64,000 nucleotides of DNA from assembly GCA_013396915.1 (NCBI GenBank), contig VWZL01000810.1, positions 310,001 to 374,000 of the forward strand. Reading direction: 5' to 3'. A model generated the notes under the pieces. That model did no database searches and was not told the DNA's origin. It saw only the letters and a program-made list of their open reading frames with translations. A program made the position numbers and the translations under genes. This DNA comes from Stercorarius parasiticus. Its lineage: Eukaryota > Chordata > Aves > Charadriiformes > Stercorariidae. Below are positions 1 through 14,300 of this stretch, in pieces (positions within the stretch are counted from its first letter, which is position 1; each line of letters begins with the position of its first letter).

Positions 1-1560
1 TAGGAGAGCCCAGAACAGCCTAAATCCTTCAGTCATCTTTCTTGTTTTAAAATATTTCTGCTTATCTCAGTTCTGCTCTTGACATCTGCCAGTAGTGAAA
101 GCAAAGTAGTGACACTTGGGCGTGGTGGGATGTAAGGCGGGTATTTCAGACGCTGATCTCCTTGCAGTGTATTCGATAAAGGAATTGAGAGGAATTCTCA
201 GCATACGCAGGGCAAAGGTCTCTCTTGAGCTCTTTCATTTAATGGTCGAAGTGATGTCCTTTACTGTGTATTGTACTGCTAGCCTTTGAAAGGCTGCCTT
301 TTTGTTTTGATTCTATATTGTTCCAAGTTAAATAGTAGGAAAAGAGAAATCTCTGCCACCATAACATTCTCTTATAGGTCTATTCATTATAGAGCCCGAG
401 AGGAAACTGAGAGTTCCCTGGACAATGGTCTGGTATACAAACGAGCATACATTAACTTTCTGTGGCTGTATAGTTCATTTTGGCTGCATTTCCTTTACAT
501 TCTAAGGAACAGGAATTCAGGCATAATTTGGTTTGATGTCTTCCTCCGCCTTGTACTGCTGTCCTGTTAGACATACTGCATGTCAAGCAGCTTCTCTGCA
601 GCAGAGGCCTGAGGTGGAAGTGCTTCAGCAGAGGTGGGGTGCGTTGGGGGATGCTTTTGGAGTGAGTGGGAGGACCAGGAGCAGAGGAGAGCAGGCCAGG
701 TCTGTGAGTTTTGGCTGAAGTGGGGGATGCGTGCTGGGGCAATGGTGGCCAGATACCATGCTCCGACCAACAAGGATGTCAGCTGGGTTGGACACAAGCC
801 ATGATGTTTAAGTAACTCTGCTTCGGTCCCCTGTCCTTTGACAGACACCTTAGGGCAGCTCGCTTGGGGCACATCTGCAATGGCTTTGGCAGCACCAACT
901 CCAGAAGAAGGGCTGCAGCAGGGTATGACACAGAAACTCCCAGAATATCTGTATGGGAGATGGCTGATGCAATTACAGCTGTGTTCACTATGCTAATTAC
1001 TGTGGACGCTTTGCTCAGCACCACAGCTCAGTTGCTGCATGAACTGCTTGTAGGTACCACCCAAACCTCTAGGCTTTGGGCACTTCAGCACCGCATTCCT
1101 CTCTGCAGCACAGGTATGTTTTCTGCTTTTGTGCTTCTGCTCTTCTCCTGTGAATGAGGGAGATTAGCACTTCCCTTCCTCCCTGGAGGGATGGGGCGAT
1201 AAATGTTTTGAAGAGAAAAAGCAGCTCAGGAACTGCAGCAGATTTACTTCACCTTTCACTTCCATCACCAGGGAAAAAGCCATTTGAAGCTACAAAGATA
1301 TTGAGGCATTTAAGGTTGTAAGGATTAGGACTGGGATACCATGAACTGCCAGAAATGAATCTCTCTCCCGTCCTCCAGACAGACTCCTATAGAACTCGGG
1401 TTTGGCTGTTGCTCTTTTGCGCTGACATGTCATGCTCGCACTTACTTTGGGTGGAACGGAGCCAAGCAGATGAAAAAGATTAGAGACTAGATCAGTCATT
1501 GTTACCCTGCCTCCTGCAAACAGCTTTGCAGGGTCTGAGGAGTGTGACGCCCGCCTCTGC

Positions 1561-1598
1561 AACGCTGCCTGTCCCATCCAACGCTGCCTGTCCCATCC
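1561..1598. repeat. Perfect tandem duplication, 2 x 19 bp
   Basis: The unit aacgctgcctgtcccatcc occurs twice head to tail with no mismatch, and a third partial copy (aacgctgg) follows two bases later. Confidence 0.9.
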
Positions 1599-1781
1599 CT
1601 AACGCTGGCTTGCGGAGCCCGCACACGGCCCGGGTACCACCAGGTGTGTGGCAGTGATGCACAGGGCTTGCAAGGCTACAGTTTTTCTTGAATTTCTTTT
1701 ACGGTGGCACCTTCCTCAGCCTCTTGGCCCACACATGTGCGGTGGGCTGCTAGTTTCCTCGGAGGAATAATGAAGCACAAA

Positions 1782-1804
1782 CACACACGCACACACATAC
1801 ACAG
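1782..1804. repeat. Imperfect CA microsatellite
   Basis: A run of CA dinucleotides interrupted by single G and T substitutions (acacacgcacacacatacaca). Confidence 0.8.
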
Positions 1805-2703
1805 GTGCAAATGAATGCAATGTCACTCCAATTGCAACTATATTCCAAAAAGCCTCTTAGTTTTCATTCCGACTGTGTCTTCTGGCACAGAGAAATTTGC
1901 AAAGCTAATTTTCAGCTCCTGTCTAATGGATTCCCCTGGTGAGTGTCTGTTACAGTTAAAGGATACCAGATTGAGAGTTTGTTCTCATCTCCCCTGTGCA
2001 CATCTATGTTGGAGGTACTTCTTGGAGAGCTGGTTAATGAGCCTGGAGTGCGACCGAGTGTTTGTGCTGACGTGCAGGGGGAGTTTCCCCTCCTCTGTGG
2101 AGGAAGGTAGCCCTCATACCCTCACAGCCCATTTGTTTTCTTACTGGTTTCACCCCAGTAGAAAGAAGGTGGTTGTAGGTATCAGACTGTGCGAGGGAAT
2201 ATTGGATTTATGAAAGTTGAGAAGCGAAAGGAGAAATCCCCCTTGGTAGGAGCTCGCTTGTTTTGGAACTTGCATGCTTTTTGGGAAGAGGAAAGAGCTG
2301 CGGTTGGGCAGCATGAAGTAAGGGCTCAAAATACCCTGTTGCACTCGTTTTCCTCCCTGTCCCCTGTGCGTTTCCCGCTGGCCGCCCTCAGAGGAGAGGG
2401 CACTGCCACCCACACCAGACATTCCCCAGTGCCAGCTCCTCCCAGCCCCTGCAGAAACCGAAGAGAGCCTTTCCCTGGGTGATCCCGCAGCCCAGCACAG
2501 AACTTGGAGCCAATTTACTTGAGCTCTAATTCCTGCCCAGCTGCAGGCTTCCTGTATGACCTTAAGTAAGATACTTATCTTATCTGTCTTCAGTTTCCAG
2601 CAGTATATAATAGCAATTACTTACCAACCTCACAAACATGTTGCAAGGTTAAATCCCTTTGTAAGCCATCTCGCAACTAATCTGAGAAATGCAGACTGTT
2701 ATG

Positions 2704-2721
2704 ATTATTATTATTATTATT
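2704..2721. repeat. ATT trinucleotide microsatellite
   Basis: Six ATT units in a row. Confidence 0.85.
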
Positions 2722-2915
2722 GCCATTTTGGCACTGTCCTTTCTCAGCCATGGTGGTTTTGCTATGACATCTGCACCTGCCCAAACCTACAGCTAAGGTT
2801 TAAGTATCGGTTCCCACAGAAGATTTTCTCATTTTTGGGCACAGTGTATTGGATCTTCACCCTCAAAGGCCCTTAGAGGGTGGGCATAGCCATGCAGAAA
2901 ACAAAAGATGAATGG

Positions 2916-2937
2916 CACACACACACACACACACACA
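2916..2937. repeat. CA microsatellite
   Basis: Eleven uninterrupted CA units. Confidence 0.92.
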
Positions 2938-3251
2938 AATAAGGCAACCCATTTCATGCATCTTCTTTTCTCATACCTAGAGACCAAACCTCTACAGCTT
3001 ATTTTAATATTTGTTAAGATTTTGTCTTGAGGAAGGGGTGGGAAGAAGGACAAAAAGAGACATTGCTCCTCTTTGGAACATGTTTTGTTTTTCCCAAGCA
3101 GCTGGCCAGGCAGATCTTTAAGTATTTACTTTAAGTACACGTTTCTGTCTCCAGCAGGTACAAAGACATCTCTCCTGGGGCATCTTGGTAGGACAGAAGC
3201 CAACAGGACAAAAGGGGCCCAGGAGGGGTCAGTGTTGGAGCTGGGCCCTGT

Positions 3252-3407
3252 GTAGGATTAGGGTGAGGGTGAGGATTTGGGTTAGGTTTAGGATAAGGGT
3301 CAGGGTTGGGGTTAGGATGAGGGTCAGGATTGGGGTTAGGGTGAGGGTCAGGGTTGGGGCTGGGGTTAGGGTCAGGGATGGGTTTAGGCCTGGGGTTAGG
3401 GTTAGGA
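3252..3407 (+). repeat. Degenerate telomere-like (TTAGGG-variant) tract
   Basis: About 155 bp consist almost wholly of six-base steps of the forms TTAGGG, TCAGGG, TGAGGG, TTGGGG and GATGAGGG, G-rich on the plus strand. Perfect TTAGGGTTAGG occurs near the right edge. The tract gives long repetitive open frames on both strands (Pro-Asn on minus, Arg-Val on plus), which are not genes. Confidence 0.85.
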
Positions 3408-6400
3408 CACACTGCCTGAGTGTGAGTGGGGTTGCGAAGGGGATGCCAAAGGAAGAAGGGGGCTCCAAGTCTCCAGGAATGAAGTGAGCAGGAGGCAGGG
3501 GAGACGGAAGCCTAAAGTATAGAAAGATGCCCCAGGAACCAAAATGTCTCACTGCAGATCTGCGTGGTGGTTTCTGGAGGGTGAGGGAGGTATGAAGGTG
3601 CGCTGGCCATGCCTGGCTGCTGAGGGAGAAGTCTGCCTCACAGAACAACCGTCACAGACACTTCTCAGTGTCAAAAGACCAGGGACCGGATGGGTTTATG
3701 GATGATGGTTGTCACAAATTCCTTACTTACCCTGGAACAAAGTACATATGTGAAGCCATCCCAGAAAGGCTACTAAACACTTAGCACTTATTCAGCCACT
3801 GCTTTCAATATATGTGACCAATAATCTGTCTCTTTTCACGTGTAGTTAAGCCATCTAAAAAAGTTCAAATTGTTGAAGAGGTAGAAAGTTGATCTTTACC
3901 TCCAAGGCTAAACTAGAGTTACAATTGCTTAATCTCTTACTGAGCAGTTTCTCTCACTTAAAAGGGAACAGCGTAAATGAGTTTTCACTGGAATATGCTA
4001 TCCTTGCATTTCAATTAAGATGAAAATATAAAGGTAAAACAAAATACCTGGGCATTATCAGGTTTCATGGCTATTACTCTATTTGTCAGCTGAGGCAATC
4101 CATTTGCTGCGTGAACTGCAGTGCTAAGGGCACGGTATCTTTGTGCTCAAAAGCAACATATTCCCAAGCATGTTGTCTTTGGCATGGCCAATATTTTATC
4201 TGCCAGAGCCAACGTTAATGAAAAATTCCTGAAAAATTCCACATTTCAACACAGCAACACTCTGATGGGAATAACAATCTCTTCTGACCTCGTTCAAAAG
4301 CAGATATCGGGCTGGACACAAAATAGGGAGGTATTCCTGAACCCCATTACCCAAGACTTTGGGTACTTTGTGCTGAGTTTGTGATGCTCGCCTGCCTTTA
4401 TCAGTGATATCAAGGCTGCCAGGTTGTGTAGTCCCCATAGTACCTGCATCCAAAATCAGCATTTCTCGGAACAGACATGCATGCAGTCAGAAACACTGGG
4501 TTGGTGAAACTAAGAACTGCCTTCTAGTTCTGTTGCACAACAGTCTCATCTCTTTGAAATGTTCAGAGTGATGCAGCAACTTTATAATGAGACCGTGCCT
4601 GTATAGAAATGGGTTTTCCCTTCTGGGACAATGCTGGTGAAGACATGGCTCTTTTTGACATGGGTGGTAGGAATATTTGTGATCCATTACAGTCAACATT
4701 AGCCTAGATGATTTGTAATATATGGGCTCATCTCCCCACTGCATCGGACGGTATGGAAAACCAAGGTCAAGCAAATAAAGCTGTGAAATAGAAGGCCAGT
4801 CATAAGTAAGGTGGTCTTAAATCACTGTCACTGACTACAAAGTGACAGCGCAGGGAAATGAAAGGGACTAGTTTACTTTGATTTGCATGGCTTGAATTCA
4901 CACAGTCAGTCATTCCCCGCAGGAGTTCAGAGTATCCTGTACTTCTGTTGTAAGCAGGATAGTACTAGATGTTAACCGGCATATGGGCTGTAACACAATG
5001 AAATCACTGACTGGAACAAGAGAAGAGCCACCCTGAACTTCTCCTTCAGTCCCTTCATTTGAGCCTTGCACAGCCAGACGGTCCTCCCTGCTCTGAGAAG
5101 GCTTCTTGTCGAGGCCGTCCCTACGATGTGGGCAGGACAGGCAAGCCAGGGCTGTGGGAATTGTGGAAGATCCCAACATAGGAAGGAGAGGCCGTTCTCA
5201 GGAGACCTTGCAATAAAGCTCAGAGAGGCGTGCTGGATTTACTCATGTAGTGTAGGTCACTCAGTAAGTGGAGAAATAAGTGAGCTTGTCAACCCCATGT
5301 ATACAGCCTGGCCACACACTGTCCTACAACTGGAATCTTTGTGTTACATGCACATTTTGTGGACCAGAACACAAAGGGCAAAGGAAAATGAAGACTTACA
5401 ACTAACAAGCATCCAAAGTCCGCTTACTATACACACATCCACACCTGACAAAAGGCAGGGCAAGCAGTGTAATTTATTCCCCCCCTGTTGTCACAGTCTG
5501 ATAGCGTCTACTATCAAGACCGTCTGCCATGCCTGAGAGACAGCAGAAAGCCTGACAGCACACAGATAAGAGCAGGTGCTAATTTGACGCTGTGGTCCAG
5601 CACATAGACACAATGCTGTGTAAATGCTCAGGTTTCAGCCCCTGGAAGGTCCTCTCTTGCCAAATTCTCCCCTCCTTTGGAAGACTTTTTAAATGGCAGT
5701 TGCTCAATCGGCAGCGAGAGCACAGCGCGTTCCTCCTGCGTAGACAAGATCTTTGATGTGCTCACACTCTGAGCTGCTACCTTTATTTCAGTTTTAAAGG
5801 GGATGCAAAGGGAGGGACAGGTTCTTGCCAATCAGACTTGCCTAAATATTTATCTCTGCTAAAAACAGTTCAGTTTCTGGATTTAGCCCAGGCTTGATTC
5901 TGATGAGAGACACCAAACACAATATACATGAATCAGGGACAGCACATCTGGCATTGCCTGTGTGCTGTAGGAACATAAATAAAAGAGCCAGTAAACTCCA
6001 GCTGGTGAATTATTTGTACTGCAACAAGGCTGTCAGGTTTCTAATATCACCACCCAGTGAGAAGAGGGTGCCATGAATCACTTGGGGCTGCTCTGTGGTC
6101 CCCCGTTGGCGTGTGTCTTTCGCTTTGCATGAAAGGACTCAAAAGTGAAGGATCATAAACACTTTTTTGAAAATTATTTGCAAGCGTGCCGAAAAGAGTG
6201 GTGGTCCAAGCCAGCAGTGCTGCCAATATTTAGAACATTTCTCCGACATGATGATATTTTATTTTTGGAAGTATCTGATACAAATGTGCTTTTCCTGGAA
6301 AGATTCCTTCTCCTGCCTGCCTCCCCGCCTCCCTCAGACTGCTGGTGCCAATATTTCTGTTGCAATTTCCTTGCTCCCAGCCGTTTCCTACTATAGATTT

Positions 6401-8301
6401 CCCTCCCCTCTCTCCTGGAGCTGGTGGTCCAGGTTGCACCCTGCATTGTTCTGCTGGCCTGCAAGGAGGCAAATGTCAGCGTGATTCTGCTGCCTACGCC
6501 GAGGCACCCAGTGCTGCTTGGGGTGTCGGCAGGTAACCCTGTGGGCTTCTAGCTCCTGCTATGGAAGGGCACAAGCATCGCAGAGATGCCCTGTGTCTGC
6601 CAGCCCCGGAGGATGTCTCACATGAGCCCCTGATCATCTTCTTTATAGCGTGGGCAGAACACACTGCAGCGCGGCAAGGCCTGGCGGGCGCAGGGAACGG
6701 CCGCAGCTCTGGACCCACATGCGTGGGGGCACTTAAGTACATGCCTCACTCCTTTCCATCCCCTCATCCAAGGGGAGCACTGCCCTCCGAATTGATAGTG
6801 CCCATCAGTGCCTTTTACTCCATCACTCTGCAAACTGATAAGATAAGCACGATCTTTACTTGGGCGAAATTTGGCATGGAGACATGAACAGAAGCCTAGG
6901 AGCTGAGGGTTAAAAAAATTGCAATGCCCGAAGAGTCACTTTGATCACTTTAAACAAAATAATCCTGCAGAGCAGTTGTGGAGAGAGACTTATCACATTA
7001 CTTCCCTGATTAGCCCAGGACACCAATTTTAGGTACTGTTAAAACAGTGGAGGTCAAATTTACTATGGAGGGCAAAGATCAGTAATTCATTTTTCCTTAT
7101 TCTTTATAGTAACTTTTCAGCATGAAGAACAAAAGGGCCTAAAGTCAGAGAACGTTTGTTCTTGAGCCTTGCCAAAGTTTTGTTGGGTTTTTTTTTAATA
7201 AACCATCATTAAAATCTGGGCCCATTGCCTTGACAAAAGAAAAGAATATATTTGTGTATACTTAAGAGACGGGAAAGAGACTGTGCGCCAGGGCTAGTCA
7301 CAGATAAAGGAATTCCGGACATTATTCCTTGTGCTCCTAGGGGTTGTGACATGGGATTTCCTTTCAAAGTGGTAAATAGCCCTAGAGTTGTTGTACGGCA
7401 GGGTGGGGTGGTCGCTGGTTTCTTATAAACGGGGAGAGATGAAAGCACATCATGAGAAGAAAGAGAGGCTGGATCCATGTGCACAATGAACCCCCGTGAA
7501 CGGGGCGAGGGCTGCAAATTCACCCCCACCCAAAGCACCAGCTCAAGCTTTGCCTTCATAAGCTTGCCATGGTTTAGCGGTGCTACAAGCTCATCTCTGC
7601 TTTGGGAAGAGTAGCTCATGTCACAGCAAAATGGATTTAACTCTTAAGAGGGAGCCAAAATCTCAGGGCTTGTCAGCACCTTAGGTGTTCCTCCTAGATC
7701 TGCAGGAGATAGATGGGACTTGTGGGGCAACAGGTTTATTTCGGGGTGACTCCTGGTGTTTCCTGCCTTCTCTCACAGCCAGACAGCCTCTCACTGTGCA
7801 CTGTGGGACACTGACTGCCCGTCCTGGCCCGGTGCGGGAACGGAGAGGGTGGCAAGGGTGGGATACCATAGCTGCGAGCTTCAGGAGGAGCCTCACCATG
7901 TTTTGGAACAAGAATTAGACAGCCGAGGTCTTTTGTAACTGAAAGCACCTTTCTCTCTTTTGCTGAATCCCGCACAGGATCAGGGTGAGCACTCTTTTTT
8001 AAGAAAACTGAAGAGCTAAAGCTGTAGATTTTATCCTGTTTGCATTTTAAATAGAAAAACATTCAACTTTGCACTTGGATTACTTTTTCTGTTGGACTTT
8101 GCATTAAGGACTCACCAAAGTGCACTGATTTTGCAGTGTCGGGGGAAATCAGAAGGGGGGAGGAACGTGAATCGCTTGATCAGGGAGAAAAGAACATCAA
8201 GCTGATTTTATATTTGGATCTGAATACAAAACGATTTCCTTTCCTCCCTCTTCCTGCGGCTGTCCTGGAGGCTCAGCAAAGACTGCAGATCCTAAACCTC
8301 A

Positions 8302-8341
8302 CAGTTAAAGCAAGGCTTAATCAGTTAAAGCAAGGCTTAAT
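8302..8341. repeat. Perfect tandem duplication, 2 x 20 bp
   Basis: The unit cagttaaagcaaggcttaat is repeated exactly twice, head to tail. Confidence 0.92.
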
Positions 8342-11300
8342 GAGAAGGGAGAAGACGATTTACATGTTACTGTTACCCAAATCCTCAGGATTCAGGTCTT
8401 CAATAATAAATGTTCACTTAAGGAACCATCACTGGAACAGATAAATTAGCATATTGCAGAAGTTTGCAAACGGAAGGTTCCTACATGAGCCTTCTTATTG
8501 CTTCCTATTCTATTGCTAGATATCTGAATTACACCTCTCTAATCCTTCCGCTGTGTAACAACACACCTGCAGATTTATTTTCCCTTTAAAGTACACTGAG
8601 ATCTCGTGTCACTATAGGGATGTGCATGATAAAATTGTGAAATTCAGCTTGTGAACTTCATGCAAAGTGGGAATGTCTAAGAGGTTGAACTGCTGCTTCC
8701 AGTGTGAGCGTCAGTTTGGATCTGCTGCCAGGGATCTTGCTCCACTAGTGAATAAGACGCCCAGGAAAGGCTGGGGAGATTGAAGCCACGGCTCCATTCA
8801 GTCCCTGCTGCAACTCATTGGCTTAAGAGATTGTGTCAAGAGGGTCTAAGTCCCTACAGGACACATGGAAGATTCTAAGCAAGCTCAGAACTGGAGACTT
8901 CAGAGGAAAAATTACCAATTTTCCTTCTTTCTCTTTGACCCCTTCCCAACATCCCACATTTTCTGGAAACCGGGGAAAAGAGAAAGTTCCCTTGTTCATT
9001 GCAGCAATAAAATAACACACCTTCTAAAAGAACTGTATTGCCGGTTAAGGAACGACAAAGCTAAATGAATCATACAGAGAGAATTACTCATACATACACA
9101 TTTTCAACCAGTAACCAGGCCGTGTTTAGCATTGTTAACTCGCGAGCAAGACAGGCTGCACGGCCCACGTTGCGGCTCGTGTGTATTTGAGGAGATCAGG
9201 AGGAAATCAGTTGGTGCCCAGCAGTAAAACTGACCTGAATCAGGCTGTGGGGTTGCACTCAAACATTAGCACTTCTCCTGTGCGGGTATGGGGCTGTTTG
9301 GCACTCACGCATCAGGAGAGCACCATTATACTTGTATGAATTGGATCATGTTTTCTGAGCTCTGTAACAGACTATTGAATCATGCTTCTTTGATATCTTG
9401 GTACAATCACATTTAATCTCTTAAGATGAACTATATATTAATGGCCAAAAGCCAAACAAACAGAACTCTCTGAAAAATGAACAAACAGAACCCTTTTAGA
9501 AGGATTTTTAAAAAGCTAAACAGATCTAATACTTGGTTTAGGAACTTGTAATTTTAAAATAGCTCAAATAAATTAAGAATACCAAAATGGATCTGCTGTC
9601 TTTCTTCCCAGTGGTGGTGTGAGCACATGGGAGTTTCTGTTTCCTCCAGTGGAAACTGCCCCTTAGTTATGGGGCCGTTGCCCAGTGTCATGATCTCTTT
9701 ATCTTGGACTGCAAGGTGGAGTCATCCTGGGCTCAGAGGAGAATTCCCACTGGACAGATGTTCATATCAACACAACAGCTCTTGTGAATAAGGTTTGCAG
9801 GATTGGTGCTTGACATACAGCTCTTTTTACTCTCAAAAAATGTTTTGTTTTTTTCTCCCAAAGCTGCTTACATCCTGTGACCTTGCACTAAAGCCCAAAC
9901 GAAATGCCTCGCAATTTTCCTAAATACTATCTTTATTCTTATGGCTCCTGTATGAACCACTGCTATGCACTTAATGCTGTGCAGTTGTTTCTACCCTAAG
10001 ACCTTTTAGCCAAGGGTTTACAATTTGGCATCTGAGGTCTGAGCCTGAAAATTCATCTTTGTTTTCGTACTCTCCCCAAGAGTCTGTTTTAAATTGATAT
10101 AAACATTTCAATAGCTTAAGAGTGCAACAAAATGGTCAGCCTCCCTTTCCAGCTGGAAAACAAGCGTGTTTCTTTGAGTCCAAGTATTGCATGTCATTGG
10201 CGAGACTAGTGGCTGGTCTCATCTTGGCTTGGTCATGCAGATCCAGGCATCTGCGTAACCTTATGGCACTTCCAGAAAAAAAATAAAAACTAGCATTACT
10301 TGACTGTGCAATACTTGCTTTTTCACTGTATGTGTTTCTCTGTAGCGGGCGTTGCTTACCCAGCTTCCCCTGATATATATCATGCACAAACACCAACGTA
10401 TTCAGCAAGAGACGCTAGGGTCCTGTTGATTTTCTTTGGCATGTGGAGAAATCTCTCAGTACCATAGTTCATATCTGCCAGACCAAAATTCATATGCCGT
10501 ACTAAAAATTTTACTGACTGATCGAGACAAGAGGGAACAGACCTCTGAAAGAAGCAAGGAAGGACCCCAGCAAACGCTTGCTCTACCTCGATAAGTTGTT
10601 TGTTTATTCTGTGGTGTCTCAGATCTGGAGTTCATTTTTGGGATTAGTTCTCTGAAATCTCAGTGCAGCAAATCAAGGCTGTATGTGTGGATTCAGGATG
10701 GGAAGAAACCTTATTAATTGCCTGCATGCCTTTGCATTATTCTTTCATCTCCCACCTTGGTACTTTTCTCCTCCTGAATCCAAATGGTGACATTTTTCTT
10801 TCTGGGTGACATAAAGTTTTCACTTTGCTTTCATTCAGTGCTCACTTAACTTTCATGATTCTCTTTCCTCTCAGTCATTTTCATAGAGTTCCGTATTTCC
10901 TACCAGGGCTTCTGATACTCTGCAAGAGGTAGTCAGGAGAGAGCTCCGAAAACAGGAGCTGCTTTCCTCATCTGATTACTTTTAGAGTCATATTTGTTGA
11001 TTTTGTTAACTATCCAGCACAAGAACTAATTTTATTGTTCAAAGAGCAACTCCACATTTCGTCTGTCTATAGGAACTGCAATAAACTCCTGGGCTGAAGA
11101 GGTGAGATTTTTAGGAAAAGAAAACAGTGGTGTGCTTGTTTCTGCTCTGTTTGAAATCAATAGTAAAAATAGAACCAGTTAGGGGTTTTATAACGAAACA
11201 GCTTTTCATTAGAAAATTACACTGTGGCAAAATGCTGTGTAGAAAGTGGCTGGATTAGATGCAATTTTCCAGGAAAGGTTCTTCAGCCAGGATGGTGTTT

Positions 11301-14300
11301 CTGGTCACAGCCTAACAGTGCCATGCCCTTGTCATTGAGATGCGTGCGTAGGATGCCGGAGACACCACGTTCCTTGGTGGAATCAAGCCTCCAAATCTGT
11401 GTCTCCCACTACCGGGGGCTGCCCTAAATATCTGGCTATTTTTAGATGAGTCTTTTTCTGTTGCTGCTTTCCATAATAAGAAAAACCTTTGAAGGATTTG
11501 TGTTTTATCCCTATGCACAACAGGAATTAAAATAAATAAATAGATCTTAAATATTTAGACATGAAGAGAGGGGAATTTCCTGCCCAGCTTTTGCTACGCG
11601 GTGTAAGCGGCTTTAACGCGAACCGGGTCTGCTCCTGGGGACCTGGCAATGTTTTCTTTTTTGGAATTGACTACGGTAAAGCACCTTTAAAAGCAGGAGC
11701 CCACAAAGCAAATCTGCTGTTTCCAAGGTCACTGCGCAACCATCTCCCCATGCCATAGTTTTTCCAGATGATGAACTGCTCTGCTGCAACCTGACCAACC
11801 TGGCAGAGAAGGGACAGCTCTAGCTAAGGAGCAGCATGGAGGATACAGCCAGCACCAGGGCAGCAAGGCGAAGAAGTCCTTTAAGTGTTTGACCCCCCAC
11901 AAAGCCCCTCAAAGTAAACCCAAAAGTCAGGATTTGGCAATAAAGAAGCAAGTTTAGCTCTGGGCACCACACCTGGTGTATCACCCACCTGCTGCCCCTC
12001 CTCTGGGCTTGCGGGAGACTGCGCCCAGACACCAGCAACTGCTTTTCCTCCAAATCTTCGCAGGTCATGTGAGCTAATCGGGAAACCTGCGGGGGATAGA
12101 AGAAGGGATTGTTGTCAACAGGCAGCCATGCTATGTAGACTTGATAAATATGTGCAGTGCTAATTCGAAGCAGATTCCTGCTTTGCCACAAGCAGAATTC
12201 CTCCAAACCCTGCCATCAAAAACATTATGTCACAGCTGCGGAGAAGCCTAACAAACAGGGGAGAAATTGGGGTCATGTCAGGGTAACGGTGCGGTGGAGG
12301 CTGTAAGGAAGTGATTGAAGCCCTGTTCCACGGCCTGATGGAGTTTGTCATTAAGAAGGATTTCACGAATGATTTGCAGCCAGTTCCCTGGGTCCAATTG
12401 GTACTTTCCAGCTTAATGCAAACCAGTGAGGGAACCAGCTTCCAGACCTAGTTAGGCCAAACTACCCAGGGAGGTTGCAGGCAAGAGAGAACATAACATC
12501 ACCCGGGGCTGCGGAAACGTAACTAAAACTAGGATTGGTTTTTAAGGAGATCGTTAGGTTCTCTCTCCCCATCTCAAGCAAACAGCTTTTATCTTGTCTC
12601 CCAAAATAGCAACCTCCCATCCTTCAAAACAAACCAAAAAAAAAGGAAAGCCTCTTGAGACAGGCACACAGACAAAGCCGACAGAAGTGGAACACAGAAC
12701 TGATCGAAAACAGATTCCAGCATCAAGTCCAACGTCGGTTTCAGCCCATTTCTTCTTAATGGGTACAGTTAAGAAACTGAGAAAACAAAGTAATTACCCG
12801 CTAAGCAGATTTTACTGACATTAAGCATTTACACATTTCTGACACATACGATCCCTGTGATTTGATCAAATCCATCTCTGTTTCTTCGTGTGGCACATCA
12901 ATTGAGCTGGTCTCAGGAGGCTCTGGCTCATTTGCTTCTGGATTTATAGCTCAAGGAAAAATGATAAAACAATGCTAACTGGGGTGGGCTTTTGTTCTGC
13001 TTCACCCTGGCCATCCACCTTCCCTGTTCTGATTTCAATCCCATCCCTCTCGTGGCCTTCCCTTGGCCTGCTCCTTCTGCAGGTCAGTGATTCATCACAC
13101 AGGAGGACACAGATGTTCTTTACAAAGAAGTGTTTCCGTGCAAGCTGATATTTTTCCTAGAAAAGAGGGCTGGGGGTGAGGAATGAGATGGGGAGGAGGA
13201 ATTCACCACTATGCAAAAGGCCTGAAGATACGTATTGCCCAGTTCCCACCAGAGTTTGTGTGATGCTGCCTGTACGACCCACCGGCACCTCCAGGGAGCA
13301 GGGCTGACTGCTGGACCCACACTGGCAAGACTCCAAGAAGAAAACCTTGGGGCACGTGGCCTGAGAAAAGAGGTGGTTTCTCTGAGCGTCGAACCCACAA
13401 GCATTTGGTGGTCAGTGGGCAGTCATCTTGCTTGATGCCAATACTAGGATTTAGCTAAGGAGCATGGTCAGAAGTTGTTTTGCAAGCCACCCTCTTGTCA
13501 TTCATCAGAACCTCATCCAAGATCCTCTGTCAGCTCTTGCATTTCTTAGAAAACAGCCATAGTCCTCTTTTGAAGTCTGCTTTATGGACACTTTTGAGTC
13601 CAAAGCTGAGAATGCCCGCTCTGCCTTGAATCTCAGCAGTGCTAAGGTAGCACCAAAGAAGTTTGGAAAGGGAGGAGACCTGTACCCCAGGTCAGGCTCC
13701 GTTTGGCCATCTCAGCTCATGGCCCTAATACTGCCTAAATATGGCAGCTGAAGCTCTTAGAGATTACTTCATGTGGGTCACAAGCAAATGTTTTCTGAAG
13801 GACATCTCCTAGCACTTTATCTCATCTAATTTTAAATATTCCTAAAGATAGGGCTGGCATCATTGCTTCCTTTGGGAGATGAATTACACAGGCTGATATA
13901 ACTCAACCTTGGGAAGATTTTCATTTCTCTCCCTAGACTCATACCAGTTGCAGCAGAAAAAGCAGATAAATAACTGACCTTGGTATCGGATCTCCCATGA
14001 TTCCAACCTCTCCTGTTAAGCACTCCCATATACAAAAATTTTATTATTCTAGCATCTAAAGGCCCTGTTCCAGGGTGCTGTGCAAGAAAGTAGTATCAGA
14101 TCTATCAAAGAGGTTCCTGGTCTTCAGATTAAACAATGCGGCGAATAACCAGATTAGCAGCAAAAGGAATGTGTGTTTAAGCCATACTGACATTTTGCTT
14201 GAGATATGGAAAACTGGCAGAACGCTGGCAAAGTTGTCTCCATAAGCATCCTTGAGACCTGAGATGTCAGTCAAGCTACAAAACTGAGATCTGGTTGCAT

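Noticed and set aside
1815..2213. 132-codon plus-strand open frame with a donor-like ggtgagt at 1939 in phase 1
   Set aside because: Considered as receptor exon 1 because the phase fits, but the leader is not a convincing signal peptide and it lies 23 kb from exon 2 with no other support.
3131..3648. Pro-Asn and Leu-Thr repeat open frames on the minus strand
   Set aside because: They are translations of the telomere-like tract, not protein genes.
5066..5536. 156-codon plus-strand open frame
   Set aside because: Composition is like translated non-coding DNA, no recognisable family, and it overlaps a minus-strand frame.
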